From positions 1 through 64,000 of the forward strand of contig CAZUWH010000004.1 of NCBI GenBank assembly GCA_964624075.1: a stretch of 64,000 nt of DNA, read 5' to 3'. Within the stretch, counting starts at the first letter, position 1, and each line of letters starts with the position of its first letter. Position numbers and translations under genes: made by a program. Of this stretch, positions 26,555-35,667 are shown piece after piece. Source of the DNA: CAZUWH01 sp964624075. GTDB lineage: Bacteria > Pseudomonadota > Alphaproteobacteria > Rhodospirillales > Rhodospirillaceae. The notes below the pieces were generated by a model that saw only the letters and a list, made by a program, of their open reading frames with translations, had not been told where the DNA came from and ran no database searches.

Positions 26555-27379
26555 ATGGTGACAGACATACATTACCCAAACCAGATGACGACCAGCACAC
26601 CACGGACTCGTCCGGAGAGACCCCTGGTCATCGAACAGATTCCCGTCCTGGCGGACAACTACGTCTATCTGCTGCACGACAGTGCCACCGGCGCCACTGC
26701 CGTCATCGACCCGTCGGTGGCCGAACCAGTCTTGCAGGTGGCCACCGCCCGTGGCTGGATCATCACCCACGTCCTCAATACCCACCACCACTGGGACCAT
26801 ACCGGCGGCAACGAAGCCATCAAGCAGGCGACCGGGGCGATCGTCGTCGGTGCCGCGGCCGATGCCGGCCGCCTGCCCGGCCTGGACACAGGCATGAGGG
26901 ATGGCGATACCCTGGCGATCGGTTCCCATCACGCGACTGTTCTGGCCGTGCCAGGCCACACGCGTGGCCACATTGCCTTCTGGTTTGCCGACGATGCGGC
27001 ACTGTTTCCAGGTGACACCTTGTTTTCCATCGGCTGCGGTCGTCTGTTCGAGGGGTCTCCGGAGCAGATGTGGAACAGTCTGCAACGTCTGCGCAGTCTG
27101 CCAGATTCAACTAGAGTTTACTGTGCCCACGAGTACACCCTGTCCAACGTCAAGTTCGCCTGTACCCTTGACCCGGATAATCCCGCCCTGCAACGACGCG
27201 TGCGCGCGGTCGAGGCCTTGCGGCAAGCGCGTCGTTCGACTATTCCCGCGGTTCTGGGGGAGGAAAAGTGCGCCAATCCGTTTCTGCGGGCCGACTCCCT
27301 AGCCCTTCAGACCGCCGTGGGGCAGACTGATCCGGTCCAGGTGTTTGCCATCCTCCGTCGTCGCAAGGATGCCTTTTAA
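26555..27379 (+). CDS. gloB: Hydroxyacylglutathione hydrolase (glyoxalase II)
   Basis: Hydrolyses S-lactoylglutathione, completing methylglyoxal detoxification. The ATG at 26555 is chosen because AGGGGAGA lies just upstream; the product is 274 residues. The metallo-beta-lactamase motif is THHHWDHTGGNEA (THxHxDH form), with further metal ligands in PGHTRGHIAFWF and FPGDTLFSIGCGRLFEG, then YCAHEYTLSNVKFA and the C-terminal CANPFLRAD. It diverges from the methyltransferase gene (127 bp between starts) and its stop overlaps the convergent rsmA stop by four bases. Confidence 0.94.
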   Translation: MVTDIHYPNQMTTSTPRTRPERPLVIEQIPVLADNYVYLLHDSATGATAVIDPSVAEPVLQVATARGWIITHVLNTHHHWDHTGGNEAIKQATGAIVVGAAADAGRLPGLDTGMRDGDTLAIGSHHATVLAVPGHTRGHIAFWFADDAALFPGDTLFSIGCGRLFEGSPEQMWNSLQRLRSLPDSTRVYCAHEYTLSNVKFACTLDPDNPALQRRVRAVEALRQARRSTIPAVLGEEKCANPFLRADSLALQTAVGQTDPVQVFAILRRRKDAF

Positions 27380-28230
27380 AGGCTTCCCGCCGTCACGGCT
27401 CGCGCCAGGGCACAGAAGCCGGTGACATTGATGGTCTCGGCGCGGGCAGTCGGAGAGAGACCGGCTGTGGCACACAAGACCTCGGGCGCGCCCAGGCCTT
27501 TCAGACTCTGTCGCAACATCTTGCGCCGCTGGCCGAAAGCAGCCCCTGTCACGGCCTCCAGGGCAGACCATGTCGCCGGTGCCAGAGGATGAGCGCGTGG
27601 TTCCAGCCGCACCACCGTCGAGGTGACACGGGGTGGCGGCGTAAAGGCCTGCGGGGAAACATCGAACAACGGCCGAACCACGCACAGCCATTGCGTTATC
27701 ACCGACAGACGGCCATAGCTCTTGTGCCCTGGTGTCGCCGCCAGCCGCTCCACCACCTCCTTCTGGAACATCAGCGTCATAGTGGCGATAGTCGGGAGTC
27801 CCTTCAGCCAGTGCAGGAGGAGGGCGGTCGCGATGTTGTAGGGCAGGTTGGCAACGATATGCCGCGGCGGCTCGCCCACGTCGGCCAGATCCACGGTCAG
27901 GGCATCGCCCTCCTGCACCGCCAGCCGACCCGGCCATGCTGCTACCACCTCAGCAAGGGCGGCAAGACAACGGCGGTCGCGTTCGATCGCCACTACCTGC
28001 CGCGCCCCCGCGGCCAGGAGGGCACGGGTCAGGCCTCCGGGACCGGGGCCGATCTCGATCACCGTGCCTGTGGTCAGATCCCCGGCAGCCCGGGCGATGC
28101 GACCGGTCAGATTCAGATCGAGCAGGAAATGCTGGCCAAGCGATTTGCGGGTGATGAGCCTATGACGGGCAATCACCGCCCGCAACGGCGGCAGGGAGCA
28201 GAGGTGAAGCCCCCCGCCCACGCCGGTCAT
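27376..28230 (-). CDS. rsmA: 16S rRNA dimethyladenosine transferase RsmA (KsgA)
   Basis: Dimethylates two adjacent adenosines near the 3' end of 16S rRNA during 30S maturation. From the ATG at 28230, coupled by ATGA to rsmB, it is 284 residues. It has SLGQHFLLDLNLTGRIARAA, SAM motif VIEIGPGPGGLTRALLA, catalytic NLPYNIATALLLHW and the C-terminal FTPPPRVTSTVVRLEP and FGQRRKMLRQSLK. The frame extends 20 codons further upstream, but those lie inside rsmB and lack family similarity. Usual partner pdxA is not adjacent. Confidence 0.94.
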   Translation of the reverse strand: MTGVGGGLHLCSLPPLRAVIARHRLITRKSLGQHFLLDLNLTGRIARAAGDLTTGTVIEIGPGPGGLTRALLAAGARQVVAIERDRRCLAALAEVVAAWPGRLAVQEGDALTVDLADVGEPPRHIVANLPYNIATALLLHWLKGLPTIATMTLMFQKEVVERLAATPGHKSYGRLSVITQWLCVVRPLFDVSPQAFTPPPRVTSTVVRLEPRAHPLAPATWSALEAVTGAAFGQRRKMLRQSLKGLGAPEVLCATAGLSPTARAETINVTGFCALARAVTAGSL

Positions 28231-29591
28231 ACCCGCACAAGCCGCACCGCATAGAAGGCATCCATGCCCCCCAGTTCGGCCCAATGGCATGGCAGGGTAC
28301 GCAGTTCGTCGGCGGGTGTGAGAAAAGGAGCGAGCACGGGACGCACAGCCTCCGGAACCGGTGCGCGTGCCAGCGGCACACCAGAAGCCACGGCTGCCGC
28401 GATTCGCTCCGGCCCTTCCGCAGATTCAAGGGAGCAGACACAATAGACCAGGTGGCTGCCTGGCTTCAACATGTTCGCGGCGGTGGCTAACAAGCGGGTC
28501 TGGAGGTTGACCAGCTGCGTCACATCGTCTGGCCCTTTCAGACGCAGGATATCGGGATGGCGACGCAGAGTGCCGGTGGCCGAACAGGGAGCATCGAGCA
28601 GCACAGCCTCCACGGGTATGGGAGGCTGCCAGGTGGTCGCATCGGCCGGCGTGATCGTCACCGCCTTGGCCAAGCCCAGCCGGTTCAGGTTGGCCGACAG
28701 GCGGGTCAACCGTTGCGCCGAGCGATCGACGGCCAGCACGCGTGCCCCGGCAGTGGCCAGTTGCGCTGTCTTGCCACCGGGGGCAGCGCATAGGTCAGCC
28801 ACTGTACGGCCCGCGACATCACCCAGCAACCGCACCGGCAATGCAGCCGCCGAATCCTGCACCCACCACGCACCTTCTGCGAAGCCGGGCAAAGCATCGA
28901 CGGGACCGCTCCTCCCGCAGCGCAAGGTGCCGGTCGGGAGGAGACGGGCCGCCAGCCGTTCTGCCCAGAGGAGGGCATCTTCCTGCACCGATACATCAAG
29001 GGGAGCCTCCATCAGGCTTGCCTCGGCAATGGCACGGGCTAGATCCGGACCATAGGCCGCCGACCATGACCGCCACAGCCAGTCGGGCACATCGTACCGA
29101 ACCGGATCCTGCGCGGCGGCGAGCGACCGACCCTCGCGGGCCAGACGGCGCAAGACAGCGTTGACCAGCCCTTTGCCTGCCGGGGCAGCCAGTGCCACAG
29201 CCGTATCAACCGCCGCATGGGGCGGCGTGTCGACGAACAGGAGCTGGCAGACCCCAAGCCGCAGCACATCACGCACAGGGAGCAGACGGGGTCCGAGCGG
29301 GCGTTCCAGGCAGTGGTCGATCAGGGCATCGATCCGCCCCAGCCGACGCAGGACAGTCGCGACCAGCAGACGGGCAAAGGCGCGATCGCGCAGGGATAGA
29401 ACAATCCAGGGACCGTTTTCCTTCACGGCCTCTTCCAGGGGACGACGATGGTGCAGAACCTCTTGCAGCACAGCGAGGGCTGCGGCCCGCGCCTTGAGAG
29501 AGGAGGCGAGAAGAGAGAAGGAAGCAGGCACTTGCCGTTGCCTTTTTGCAGAAAAGGAAAAATGCGCGCCACAGTGATTGATTTTGCTCAT
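28227..29591 (-). CDS. rsmB: 16S rRNA (cytosine-C5) methyltransferase RsmB
   Basis: Methylates C967 of 16S rRNA. The ATG at 29591 (MSKINHCGAHFSFSAKRQRQ) gives 454 residues. An N-terminal NusB-like RNA-binding domain (ARAAALAVLQEVLHHRRPLE, RDRAFARLLVATVLRRLG) precedes the methyltransferase core with VADLCAAPGGKTAQLA, VLLDAPCSATGTLRRHPDIL (Pro-Cys motif) and HLVYCVCSLESAEG (second catalytic Cys). The open frame upstream to 29828 is read-through of a family C repeat and is not part of the protein. Operon with rsmA. Confidence 0.93.
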   Translation of the reverse strand: MSKINHCGAHFSFSAKRQRQVPASFSLLASSLKARAAALAVLQEVLHHRRPLEEAVKENGPWIVLSLRDRAFARLLVATVLRRLGRIDALIDHCLERPLGPRLLPVRDVLRLGVCQLLFVDTPPHAAVDTAVALAAPAGKGLVNAVLRRLAREGRSLAAAQDPVRYDVPDWLWRSWSAAYGPDLARAIAEASLMEAPLDVSVQEDALLWAERLAARLLPTGTLRCGRSGPVDALPGFAEGAWWVQDSAAALPVRLLGDVAGRTVADLCAAPGGKTAQLATAGARVLAVDRSAQRLTRLSANLNRLGLAKAVTITPADATTWQPPIPVEAVLLDAPCSATGTLRRHPDILRLKGPDDVTQLVNLQTRLLATAANMLKPGSHLVYCVCSLESAEGPERIAAAVASGVPLARAPVPEAVRPVLAPFLTPADELRTLPCHWAELGGMDAFYAVRLVRV

Positions 29592-29624
29592 GCTGGCAAG
29601 GATAACAGCAGGGCAACAGTGATT

Positions 29625-29935
29625 CTTATTATGGGAACGACCCTGATTTGCAGAAGAGGTATCCTCGCATCCCTGCCTCCTGAAGGGAAGACTCCCTCTC
29701 CCTGGATGGAAGAACCCCCCCCCCTTGATGGGGGAGGATCGGGGTGGGGGTGATCGTGACATCTGGTCCGGCGGTGGGGGGAGCTCGTGGCGGTCACGCC
29801 ATCGGGCCCGTGGGCTGACGCGTTCCAAACGGAAAGATCACCCCCACCTAACCCTCCCCCATCAAGGGGGAGGGTTAGCAGCACCCAAGCGAAAGACCTC
29901 ATACCCCCTATCGGGGGAGGGTTTCCAGAAGTGTC
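29625..29935. repeat. Family C repeat, copy 4 (arranged as inverted pair)
   Basis: Contains GTGATTCTTATTATGGGAAC..CTGATTTGCAGAAGAGG, the reverse complement of the right-hand segment of the copies at 14.6 and 16.7 kb. It then has CCTTGATGGGGGAGGATCGG..GGGGGTGATC facing GATCACCCCCACCTAACCC and TCCCCCATCAAGGGGGAGGG about 100 bp away. The two arms would form a long hairpin. It lies upstream of rsmB and extends its open frame spuriously. 29936-30028 holds nothing recognised. Confidence 0.7.
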
Positions 29936-30028
29936 CAGAAATCATACCGCTCATGGCGGTGGCAGGGGGGAGTTCCCTGCCTGCATCCTGCTTTCAACAC
30001 CTTGCACCGCCCAGGCGGCAAGCCCCCC

Positions 30029-30799
30029 CTATCGCCGCACATCCATGGTGATAGGACCATCGGCCCGACCATGCACAAACTGGTCTACGTAGGGATTGCC
30101 GGAATGGGTGACGTCCGCAGCCGGGCCAGCCCAGATCAACCGGCCTTTGTAGAGCATGGCAATCCGGTCAGCAATCTTGCGCGCAGAGGCCATGTCGTGG
30201 GTGATGGACAGGGTCGTCGCTCCCAGTTCCTTCACGCACTTGACAATCAGGTTGTTGATGATATCTGCCACGATGGGGTCAAGGCCAGTGGTCGGTTCAT
30301 CAAACAAAATGATCTCGGGCACCGTGGCGATGGCCCGGGCTAGCCCGACCCGCTTCTGCATGCCACCGGACAGCTCGGCAGGAGATAATGCAGCCACGTC
30401 GGGTGAGAGTCCGACCTGGGCCATCCGTTCCAGGGCGACCGCATGCGCCTGCCGACGCTCCATGCGCTGCCCCTGGATGAGTCCGAAGGCGATATTTTCC
30501 CATACAGACAGGCTGTCAAATAGAGCGGCGCTCTGGAACAGCATGCCGAATTTGTGATTGACCCGGTCGCGGTCGCGGGACGACAGGCCAACGACCTCTT
30601 CTCCGTCCACCCTGATGGAGCCGGCCTCGGGAGACAAAAGACCAAGCAGACATTTGAGCATGACCGACTTGCCGCTGCCCGATCCACCGATCACGACGAT
30701 GGACTCTCCCCCATGCACCCGCAGGTTGATTCCTTCCAGCACCACCTTGGACCCGAAGGTTTTGCGCAAGCCACTCAGTTCGATCTTGGGAGGACGCAT
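30029..30799 (-). CDS. Mla-type ABC transporter ATP-binding protein (MlaF-like)
   Basis: ATPase of the system that moves phospholipids between inner and outer membranes. 256 residues with Walker A GGSGSGKSVMLKCLLGL, Q-loop region, signature LSGGMQKRVGLARAIATVPE, Walker B EIILFDEPTTGLDP and a switch histidine in LSITHDMASARKIADRIAML. GGSGSGKSV and PAELSGGMQKRVGLARA are typical of MlaF. It is second in a two-gene operon, 24 nt after the permease. The MCE-domain protein (MlaD) is not adjacent here. Confidence 0.92.
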   Translation of the reverse strand: MRPPKIELSGLRKTFGSKVVLEGINLRVHGGESIVVIGGSGSGKSVMLKCLLGLLSPEAGSIRVDGEEVVGLSSRDRDRVNHKFGMLFQSAALFDSLSVWENIAFGLIQGQRMERRQAHAVALERMAQVGLSPDVAALSPAELSGGMQKRVGLARAIATVPEIILFDEPTTGLDPIVADIINNLIVKCVKELGATTLSITHDMASARKIADRIAMLYKGRLIWAGPAADVTHSGNPYVDQFVHGRADGPITMDVRR

Positions 30800-30823
30800 G
30801 CAAAATCCTGTGAATGGCGCCTG

Positions 30824-31609
30824 TTATCGAGCGAAAAACAATTCGGTGATGATGTAGTTGAAGGTCAGAATTAGGATCGAGGCCGAGACGACGGCATTGG
30901 TTGTCGCCGCACCCACCCCCTGGGCACCGCCCTTGGAATGGTAACCATGGTAGCATCCCATCGACGCAATGATAAAACCGAACATGGCCGCCTTGACCAA
31001 GCCTGAAATGACATCGAGCGGTTCCAGGAATTCCCATGTACGATTGATGTAGGTGATGGAATTGAAGCCGAGTTTATAGGTGCCGATCAGATAGCCCCCC
31101 AAGACACCAATGATATCGCCAACAATGACCAGAAGCGGCAACGTCAGCGTGGCGGCAAGCAGTCGCGGGACCAGCATGTACTTAGCCGGGTGGGTGGAGA
31201 GGGTCACAAGCGCATCGATTTGTTCGGTCACCCGCATCGTCCCCAATTCAGCCGCCATGGAGGCCCCGATCCGTCCGGCCACCATCAGGCCGGCCAGCAC
31301 CGGCCCGAGTTCACGGGTGATGGAGATAACCACCACCGTGGCCACCGCGCCTTCTGCCGAAAAGCGGGCAAAGCCAGTATGGCTTTGCAGGGCCAGCACC
31401 ATACCCGAGAATATCGTCGTGAGACCAACCACTGGTAGTGAATAATATCCGATCTCGATCATCTGTCGGGCGATCAGGCGGGGGTAGAAGGGTGGCCGTA
31501 CACAATGAGACAGGCCCCACAGCACGAACAGGACCAGACGCCCAGCATGTGTGAGAAAAGTCAGGAAAACATGTCCGATTAAAGCCAGAAAATCCAGCAC
31601 CTTCACCAT
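30824..31609 (-). CDS. Mla-type ABC transporter permease (MlaE-like)
   Basis: Inner-membrane permease partner of the preceding ATPase. From the ATG at 31609 it is 261 residues with five or six hydrophobic helices. Family motifs are QMIEIGYYSLPVVGLTTIFS, ELGPVLAGLMVAGRIGASMA and AELGTMRVTEQIDALVTLS (the EExDAL-type cytoplasmic loop), later GVGAATTNAVVSASILILTF. A start at 31639 is possible but adds an unconserved MRFVGWHDSG. It is first in the operon. Confidence 0.92.
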   Translation of the reverse strand: MVKVLDFLALIGHVFLTFLTHAGRLVLFVLWGLSHCVRPPFYPRLIARQMIEIGYYSLPVVGLTTIFSGMVLALQSHTGFARFSAEGAVATVVVISITRELGPVLAGLMVAGRIGASMAAELGTMRVTEQIDALVTLSTHPAKYMLVPRLLAATLTLPLLVIVGDIIGVLGGYLIGTYKLGFNSITYINRTWEFLEPLDVISGLVKAAMFGFIIASMGCYHGYHSKGGAQGVGAATTNAVVSASILILTFNYIITELFFAR

Positions 31610-31887
31610 CCCGCTGTCATGCCATCCGACGAAACGCACAGATCATACGCAGCTCAAGAAATCCTGCTCTGCTCACCCCCGATTACCGGGCACGCACCAC
31701 ACCTGGCGCATAAATACCGGCCTGCCGCTACAGCCAACACGTCAAGACTTGTTGGTCGTGCTATCATACCAGCGAACGTAAATCCTGCCTTGCATTCGGG
31801 AATCTGCCGTGACGACTCATAGCCTGGCAAGCCAGGGCGACCGGAGGTCGCCGCTCAGGCGGCGAGGAGGGCCGTGACCGGTTGCGC
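31610..31887. terminator. Intergenic region with three stacked hairpins behind alr
   Basis: Between the alr stop and the mlaE-like start there are three consecutive inverted repeats: CCTGGC-AA-GCCAGG (31823-31836), GCGACC-GGA-GGTCGC (31837-31851) and CGCC-GCTCA-GGCG beginning at 31849 and partly sharing bases with the previous one. No T-run follows, so if this ends alr transcription it is not a textbook intrinsic terminator. The remainder (31610-31820) should hold the promoter of the Mla-type operon; no gene is seen. Confidence 0.4.
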
Positions 31888-33018
31888 TCAAGGCTCAAAG
31901 AGATGGGACGTATCGTATGAACGGTCATAGCGTCTGCCCAGCACGGTCAAAATTTCATACCCGATGGTTCCGGCTTCAGCGGCCATGTCGTCCACGGTAT
32001 GGTCCGGACCGATTAGTTCGATCAGGCTGCCCGGCCGTACCATGTCCTCCGGAAGGACCGACACATCAAATGTCGCCAGATCCATCGAAACCCGGCCGAC
32101 CAACGGCACGCGTACACTGCCCACCCGCCCGCTGCCACGATTGCTCAACGCGCGCAGAAAGCCATCTGCATAGCCAACCGCGACGGTAGCGATACGCCCC
32201 TTGTTAATAACCCTATAGGTTGCACTATATCCAACAGTCTCAGGCGAGTCAACGTCCCGGACCTGAATAACTCTCGCCTGCAGACGAATCACCGGCCGCA
32301 TAGGATTGGGCCGGCCGGACGTGGGATTGATGCCATACAAGGCGGCCCCCGGCCGCACCAGATCCCCGTGCCAGCGGGAGCCGAGAAAAATGCCCGACGA
32401 ATTGGCCAGACTGTTCCGCAAACCGGGAAAGCAGGCGGTGACGGCTGCGAAAGCTTGCGCCTGCGTTTCGTTCAAGGGATGGGCAGGCGTGTCGGCGCAG
32501 GCAAGGTGACTCATGATCAATGTCAGGGCAATGCCGGGAGGGGGATGGTTCTGGAAGGCGTGAACCTCCCGTGCTGTCAGGCCCAGCCGGGCCATGCCAG
32601 TATCAACGTGCAGCATGGCTGGCAGTGGACCGCTCCCCGTACGGTGCCAACGGGCGCGCGCATGGGCCGACCAGCGGTTGATCTGGTCGGGACAGTTCAG
32701 AACCGGGATCAGGTCATGGACGGTGAAATCCGCTTCCGTCCCGCTCAGGGGACCGTTGAAGACGGCAATGACGGCCTTGCGCGGCAGCATCTTCCGCAGG
32801 GCTAGACCTTCCTCCAGGTGCGCCACGAAGAAAGTGCGACAGCCAGCCGCGAACAGAACCGGCGCTACCCTGGCGGCACCAAGGCCGTAGGCATCGGCCT
32901 TGACAACGGCGGTGCAGCGGTCAGGTCCTCCGCACGAGACCGCCAGCCGGCCCCAGTTGTCTGCCACCGCCGCAAGATCAATGGAAAGAATGGCACTCGT
33001 ATGACGTTCAGTCGGCAT
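31888..33018 (-). CDS. alr: Alanine racemase
   Basis: PLP enzyme interconverting L- and D-alanine for peptidoglycan. From the ATG at 33018 (MPTERHTSAILSIDLAAVAD) it has 376 residues, the family length. The PLP lysine lies in VVKADAYGLGAARV, the pyridoxal region includes MLHVDTGMARLGLT and ANSSGIFLG, and the second-domain catalytic tyrosine lies in VGYSATYRVINKG; VGRVSMDLATFDVS is also typical. A TTG start at 33117 would overlap the dnaB stop (ATTGACG) and add 33 unconserved residues. dnaB-alr is a conserved alphaproteobacterial pair. Confidence 0.94.
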   Translation of the reverse strand: MPTERHTSAILSIDLAAVADNWGRLAVSCGGPDRCTAVVKADAYGLGAARVAPVLFAAGCRTFFVAHLEEGLALRKMLPRKAVIAVFNGPLSGTEADFTVHDLIPVLNCPDQINRWSAHARARWHRTGSGPLPAMLHVDTGMARLGLTAREVHAFQNHPPPGIALTLIMSHLACADTPAHPLNETQAQAFAAVTACFPGLRNSLANSSGIFLGSRWHGDLVRPGAALYGINPTSGRPNPMRPVIRLQARVIQVRDVDSPETVGYSATYRVINKGRIATVAVGYADGFLRALSNRGSGRVGSVRVPLVGRVSMDLATFDVSVLPEDMVRPGSLIELIGPDHTVDDMAAEAGTIGYEILTVLGRRYDRSYDTSHLFEP

Positions 33019-33113
33019 GACATTGCCTGTCCGGATGCCAGGCACCCCCCACTTCTGCCAGCCACGAGACAGGCCCGACAGCCCTCCCCTGCAACCGGGT
33101 TCTCTGTCCGTCG

Positions 33114-34616
33114 TCAATACGGTGGCGTACCGGTCCCATGCTGTTGGTCGAAATCACGGAATTCCGTGAATTCGCCGTTGAAATACAGATTAATCGTCCC
33201 CGTCGGGCCATGGCGTTGCTTGGCGACGATGATTTCAGCCTTGTTGCGCACCCTGTCAAGCTGCTCTTGCCATTTGATGACCCGATCGTTGTGCCGGTCG
33301 TCGTTCTCACCAGAGTGCAGCGGCGGCTCAGCCCGCTCAAGATAGTATTCTTCCCGAAAAATGAATATCACCACATCGGCATCCTGTTCGATGGAACCGG
33401 ATTCCCGCAAGTCCGACAGAAGCGGCCGCTTGTCGTCGCGCCCCTCGACAGCACGGGAGAGCTGTGACAACGCTACCACCGGTACCTTCAGCTCCTTGGC
33501 CAGGATCTTGAGACCGCGGGTAGTGTCCGACAGCTCCTGCACCCGGTTCTCGACGCGACGACCGGGAGGCGAGGCGATGAGCTGGAGATAGTCGATCACA
33601 ATCAGGTCCAGTCCCACCTGCCGTTTCAGACGACGGGCGCGGGTGCGAATGGTACTGACGGCCAGACCAGGCGCATCGTCGATGAACAATGGCAGGCGCT
33701 CCAGCTCAGGCATGGTCTGGGCCAGACGATGAAATTCGTCCTCGCTTAAGGTGCCGGTGCGCATCTTGTGGGAGGAGATGTGGGTCGTCGTGGACAGAAT
33801 ACGCGCAGCCAACTGATCAGAAGACATTTCCAGGGAAAAGAAAGCGACCTGCGCGCCATAGTCTGGCCCGCGTCGCATGCGCTCGTAAGCCGCGTTGAAG
33901 GCAATATTGGTGACAAGCGCCGTCTTGCCCATGGCCGGGCGCGCAGCAATGATGATCAGATCCGACGGATGCAGTCCCCCCAACTTATGATTGAGATCCG
34001 TAAATCCGGTCGTGATTCCCGACAGACGACCATCCCGCTTGTGGGCCGTTTCAGCCATCTGGATTGCGGAGGTCAAGGCGGCGGCAAATTTCTGCAGCCC
34101 GCCTTCGGTAACCCCGGCGGTAGCAAGGTCATAAAGTTTCTGTTCGGCCGTCTCGATTTGCTGCAACGCCCCAAGTTCCACATCGGCGGCAAAGGCATCG
34201 TTGACCACGTCTTCGCCAAGCGTGACGAGACTCCGGCGCAAGAACAGGTCGTAGATCATGCGACCGTAATGGGGCACATCAATGATGCCGACCACGGGTC
34301 GCGCCAGATTCGCCAGATAGCTGCTCCCCCCCGCTTCGGCAAGGCTGCTGTCCTGCTCCAGGTAGGTACGCAGGGTGATGGGATCGGCCTGCATGCCCCT
34401 GTTGATCATCTGCCCGCACAGGGCATAGATCCGTCCATGCATGGCGTTGGCAAAGTGTTCGGGCTGGAGGAAATCGGCAACCTTTTCATAGTTGCGATTG
34501 TTGACGAGGATGGCCCCCAGAAGGGCCTGCTCGGCTTCCTCGTTATGGGGAGGCACACGAAAGGCCCCCAGCGCAGCGGTATCGTTGATGGAGCCGACGA
34601 TCAGGGACCTGGTCAT
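33114..34616 (-). CDS. dnaB: Replicative DNA helicase DnaB
   Basis: Hexameric 5'-3' helicase at the replication fork. About 500 residues: N-terminal DnaB domain (PPHNEEAEQALLGAILVNNR), linker, and RecA-like core with Walker A IIAARPAMGKTALVTNIAFN, FSLEMSSDQLAARILSTTTH, LIVIDYLQLIASPPGR, LAKELKVPVVALSQLSRAVE and ESGSIEQDADVVIFIFREEY. The ATG at 34616 is used; 34634 is an in-frame alternative. It precedes alr. Confidence 0.96.
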   Translation of the reverse strand: MTRSLIVGSINDTAALGAFRVPPHNEEAEQALLGAILVNNRNYEKVADFLQPEHFANAMHGRIYALCGQMINRGMQADPITLRTYLEQDSSLAEAGGSSYLANLARPVVGIIDVPHYGRMIYDLFLRRSLVTLGEDVVNDAFAADVELGALQQIETAEQKLYDLATAGVTEGGLQKFAAALTSAIQMAETAHKRDGRLSGITTGFTDLNHKLGGLHPSDLIIIAARPAMGKTALVTNIAFNAAYERMRRGPDYGAQVAFFSLEMSSDQLAARILSTTTHISSHKMRTGTLSEDEFHRLAQTMPELERLPLFIDDAPGLAVSTIRTRARRLKRQVGLDLIVIDYLQLIASPPGRRVENRVQELSDTTRGLKILAKELKVPVVALSQLSRAVEGRDDKRPLLSDLRESGSIEQDADVVIFIFREEYYLERAEPPLHSGENDDRHNDRVIKWQEQLDRVRNKAEIIVAKQRHGPTGTINLYFNGEFTEFRDFDQQHGTGTPPY

Positions 34617-34734
34617 GGCCACACCCCTCCACACGGACGAGGGCAGAGCCTGCCGTCACCAATACCCTTCCTGCTGCTGGCGTTTTGCGGGATGTTCACG
34701 GACACACCGCCCTCTCTTGCATGCGCGTTCAGGC

Positions 34735-35667
34735 TCATGTCAGGCACCAGAGCAAGATGCCCTTTTGCACATGCAGTCGATTTTCCGCTTCATCCCACAC
34801 AACCGACTGCGGACCATCGATGACCTCGGCCGTGACTTCCTCGCCACGGTGGGCGGGCAGACAGTGCATGAACAGCGCCTCCGGACGGGCCAGGGCCATC
34901 AGGGCGGCGTTCACCTGGTAAAGCTGCAACAGCTCGGGCCGGCTTTTCGTTTCCAGACCCATGGAAACCCATGTATCGGTTACCACACAGTCGGCGTCCT
35001 GCACGGCTTCGCACGGATCGGTCAGCACGGCAATGTCGGCCCCTTTCGCACGTGCGCCCTCGATCACGTGCTCCCTTGGCCGCATCGACTCCGGACAGGC
35101 AAGACGCATCCGGAAACCGAAATGGGGTGCCGCCTGAATCCAGCTTGCCGCGACATTGTTACCATCTCCGCACCATGCGATCACCCGTCCGTTCAGGGAG
35201 CCACGATGCTGCTCGAAAGTCAGGAGATCGGCCATCACCTGGCACGGATGGGAATCGTGGGTCAGGCCATTGATGACCGGCACGCTGGCATGGCGGGCCA
35301 TGGCATGCAGGTTTTCGGATGTCCCGGTACGCAGCATGATGGCATCAACGTAGCGCGACAGCACCCGTGCCGTATCAGCAATGGTCTCGCCACGCCCAAG
35401 CTGGGTGTCGTCATGATTCAGGACTACCACATCCCCGCCGAGATGGCGCATCCCGACTTCAAATGACACGCGGGTACGGGTCGATGGCTTCTCGAACACG
35501 AGTGCCAGCGCACGACCCGCCAGGGGGTGGGGAACGCCCCCCACTTCCTCGCTACGGCGACAGGCATGACCCAGGTCAAGGATATGACGCAACGTGCCCG
35601 TCTCAAGGCGGTCGAGGTCAAGAAAGTGGCGGGCCTCCACCCGCACCGGCTTATACGGTGCGGTCAT
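34735..35667 (-). CDS. argF: Ornithine carbamoyltransferase
   Basis: Makes citrulline from ornithine and carbamoyl phosphate in arginine synthesis. From the ATG at 35667 (MTAPYKPVRVEARHFLDLDR) it has 310 residues. The carbamoyl-phosphate motif is EKPSTRTRVSFEVGMRH, ornithine-side motif HDSHPCQVMADLLTF, and the catalytic cysteine lies in MHCLPAHRGEEVTAEV. Its start lies 17 nt inside the 3' end of argD, so the pair is translationally coupled in the order argD-argF. Confidence 0.95.
   Translation of the reverse strand: MTAPYKPVRVEARHFLDLDRLETGTLRHILDLGHACRRSEEVGGVPHPLAGRALALVFEKPSTRTRVSFEVGMRHLGGDVVVLNHDDTQLGRGETIADTARVLSRYVDAIMLRTGTSENLHAMARHASVPVINGLTHDSHPCQVMADLLTFEQHRGSLNGRVIAWCGDGNNVAASWIQAAPHFGFRMRLACPESMRPREHVIEGARAKGADIAVLTDPCEAVQDADCVVTDTWVSMGLETKSRPELLQLYQVNAALMALARPEALFMHCLPAHRGEEVTAEVIDGPQSVVWDEAENRLHVQKGILLWCLT

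Noticed and set aside
29592..29828. N-terminal extension of RsmB
   Set aside because: The extra 79 codons translate a family C repeat and are absent from the family; the ATG at 29591 is used instead.
33019..33117. Upstream TTG start for alanine racemase
   Set aside because: It would add unconserved residues; the ATG at 33018 gives the normal family length, although overlap with dnaB leaves some doubt.
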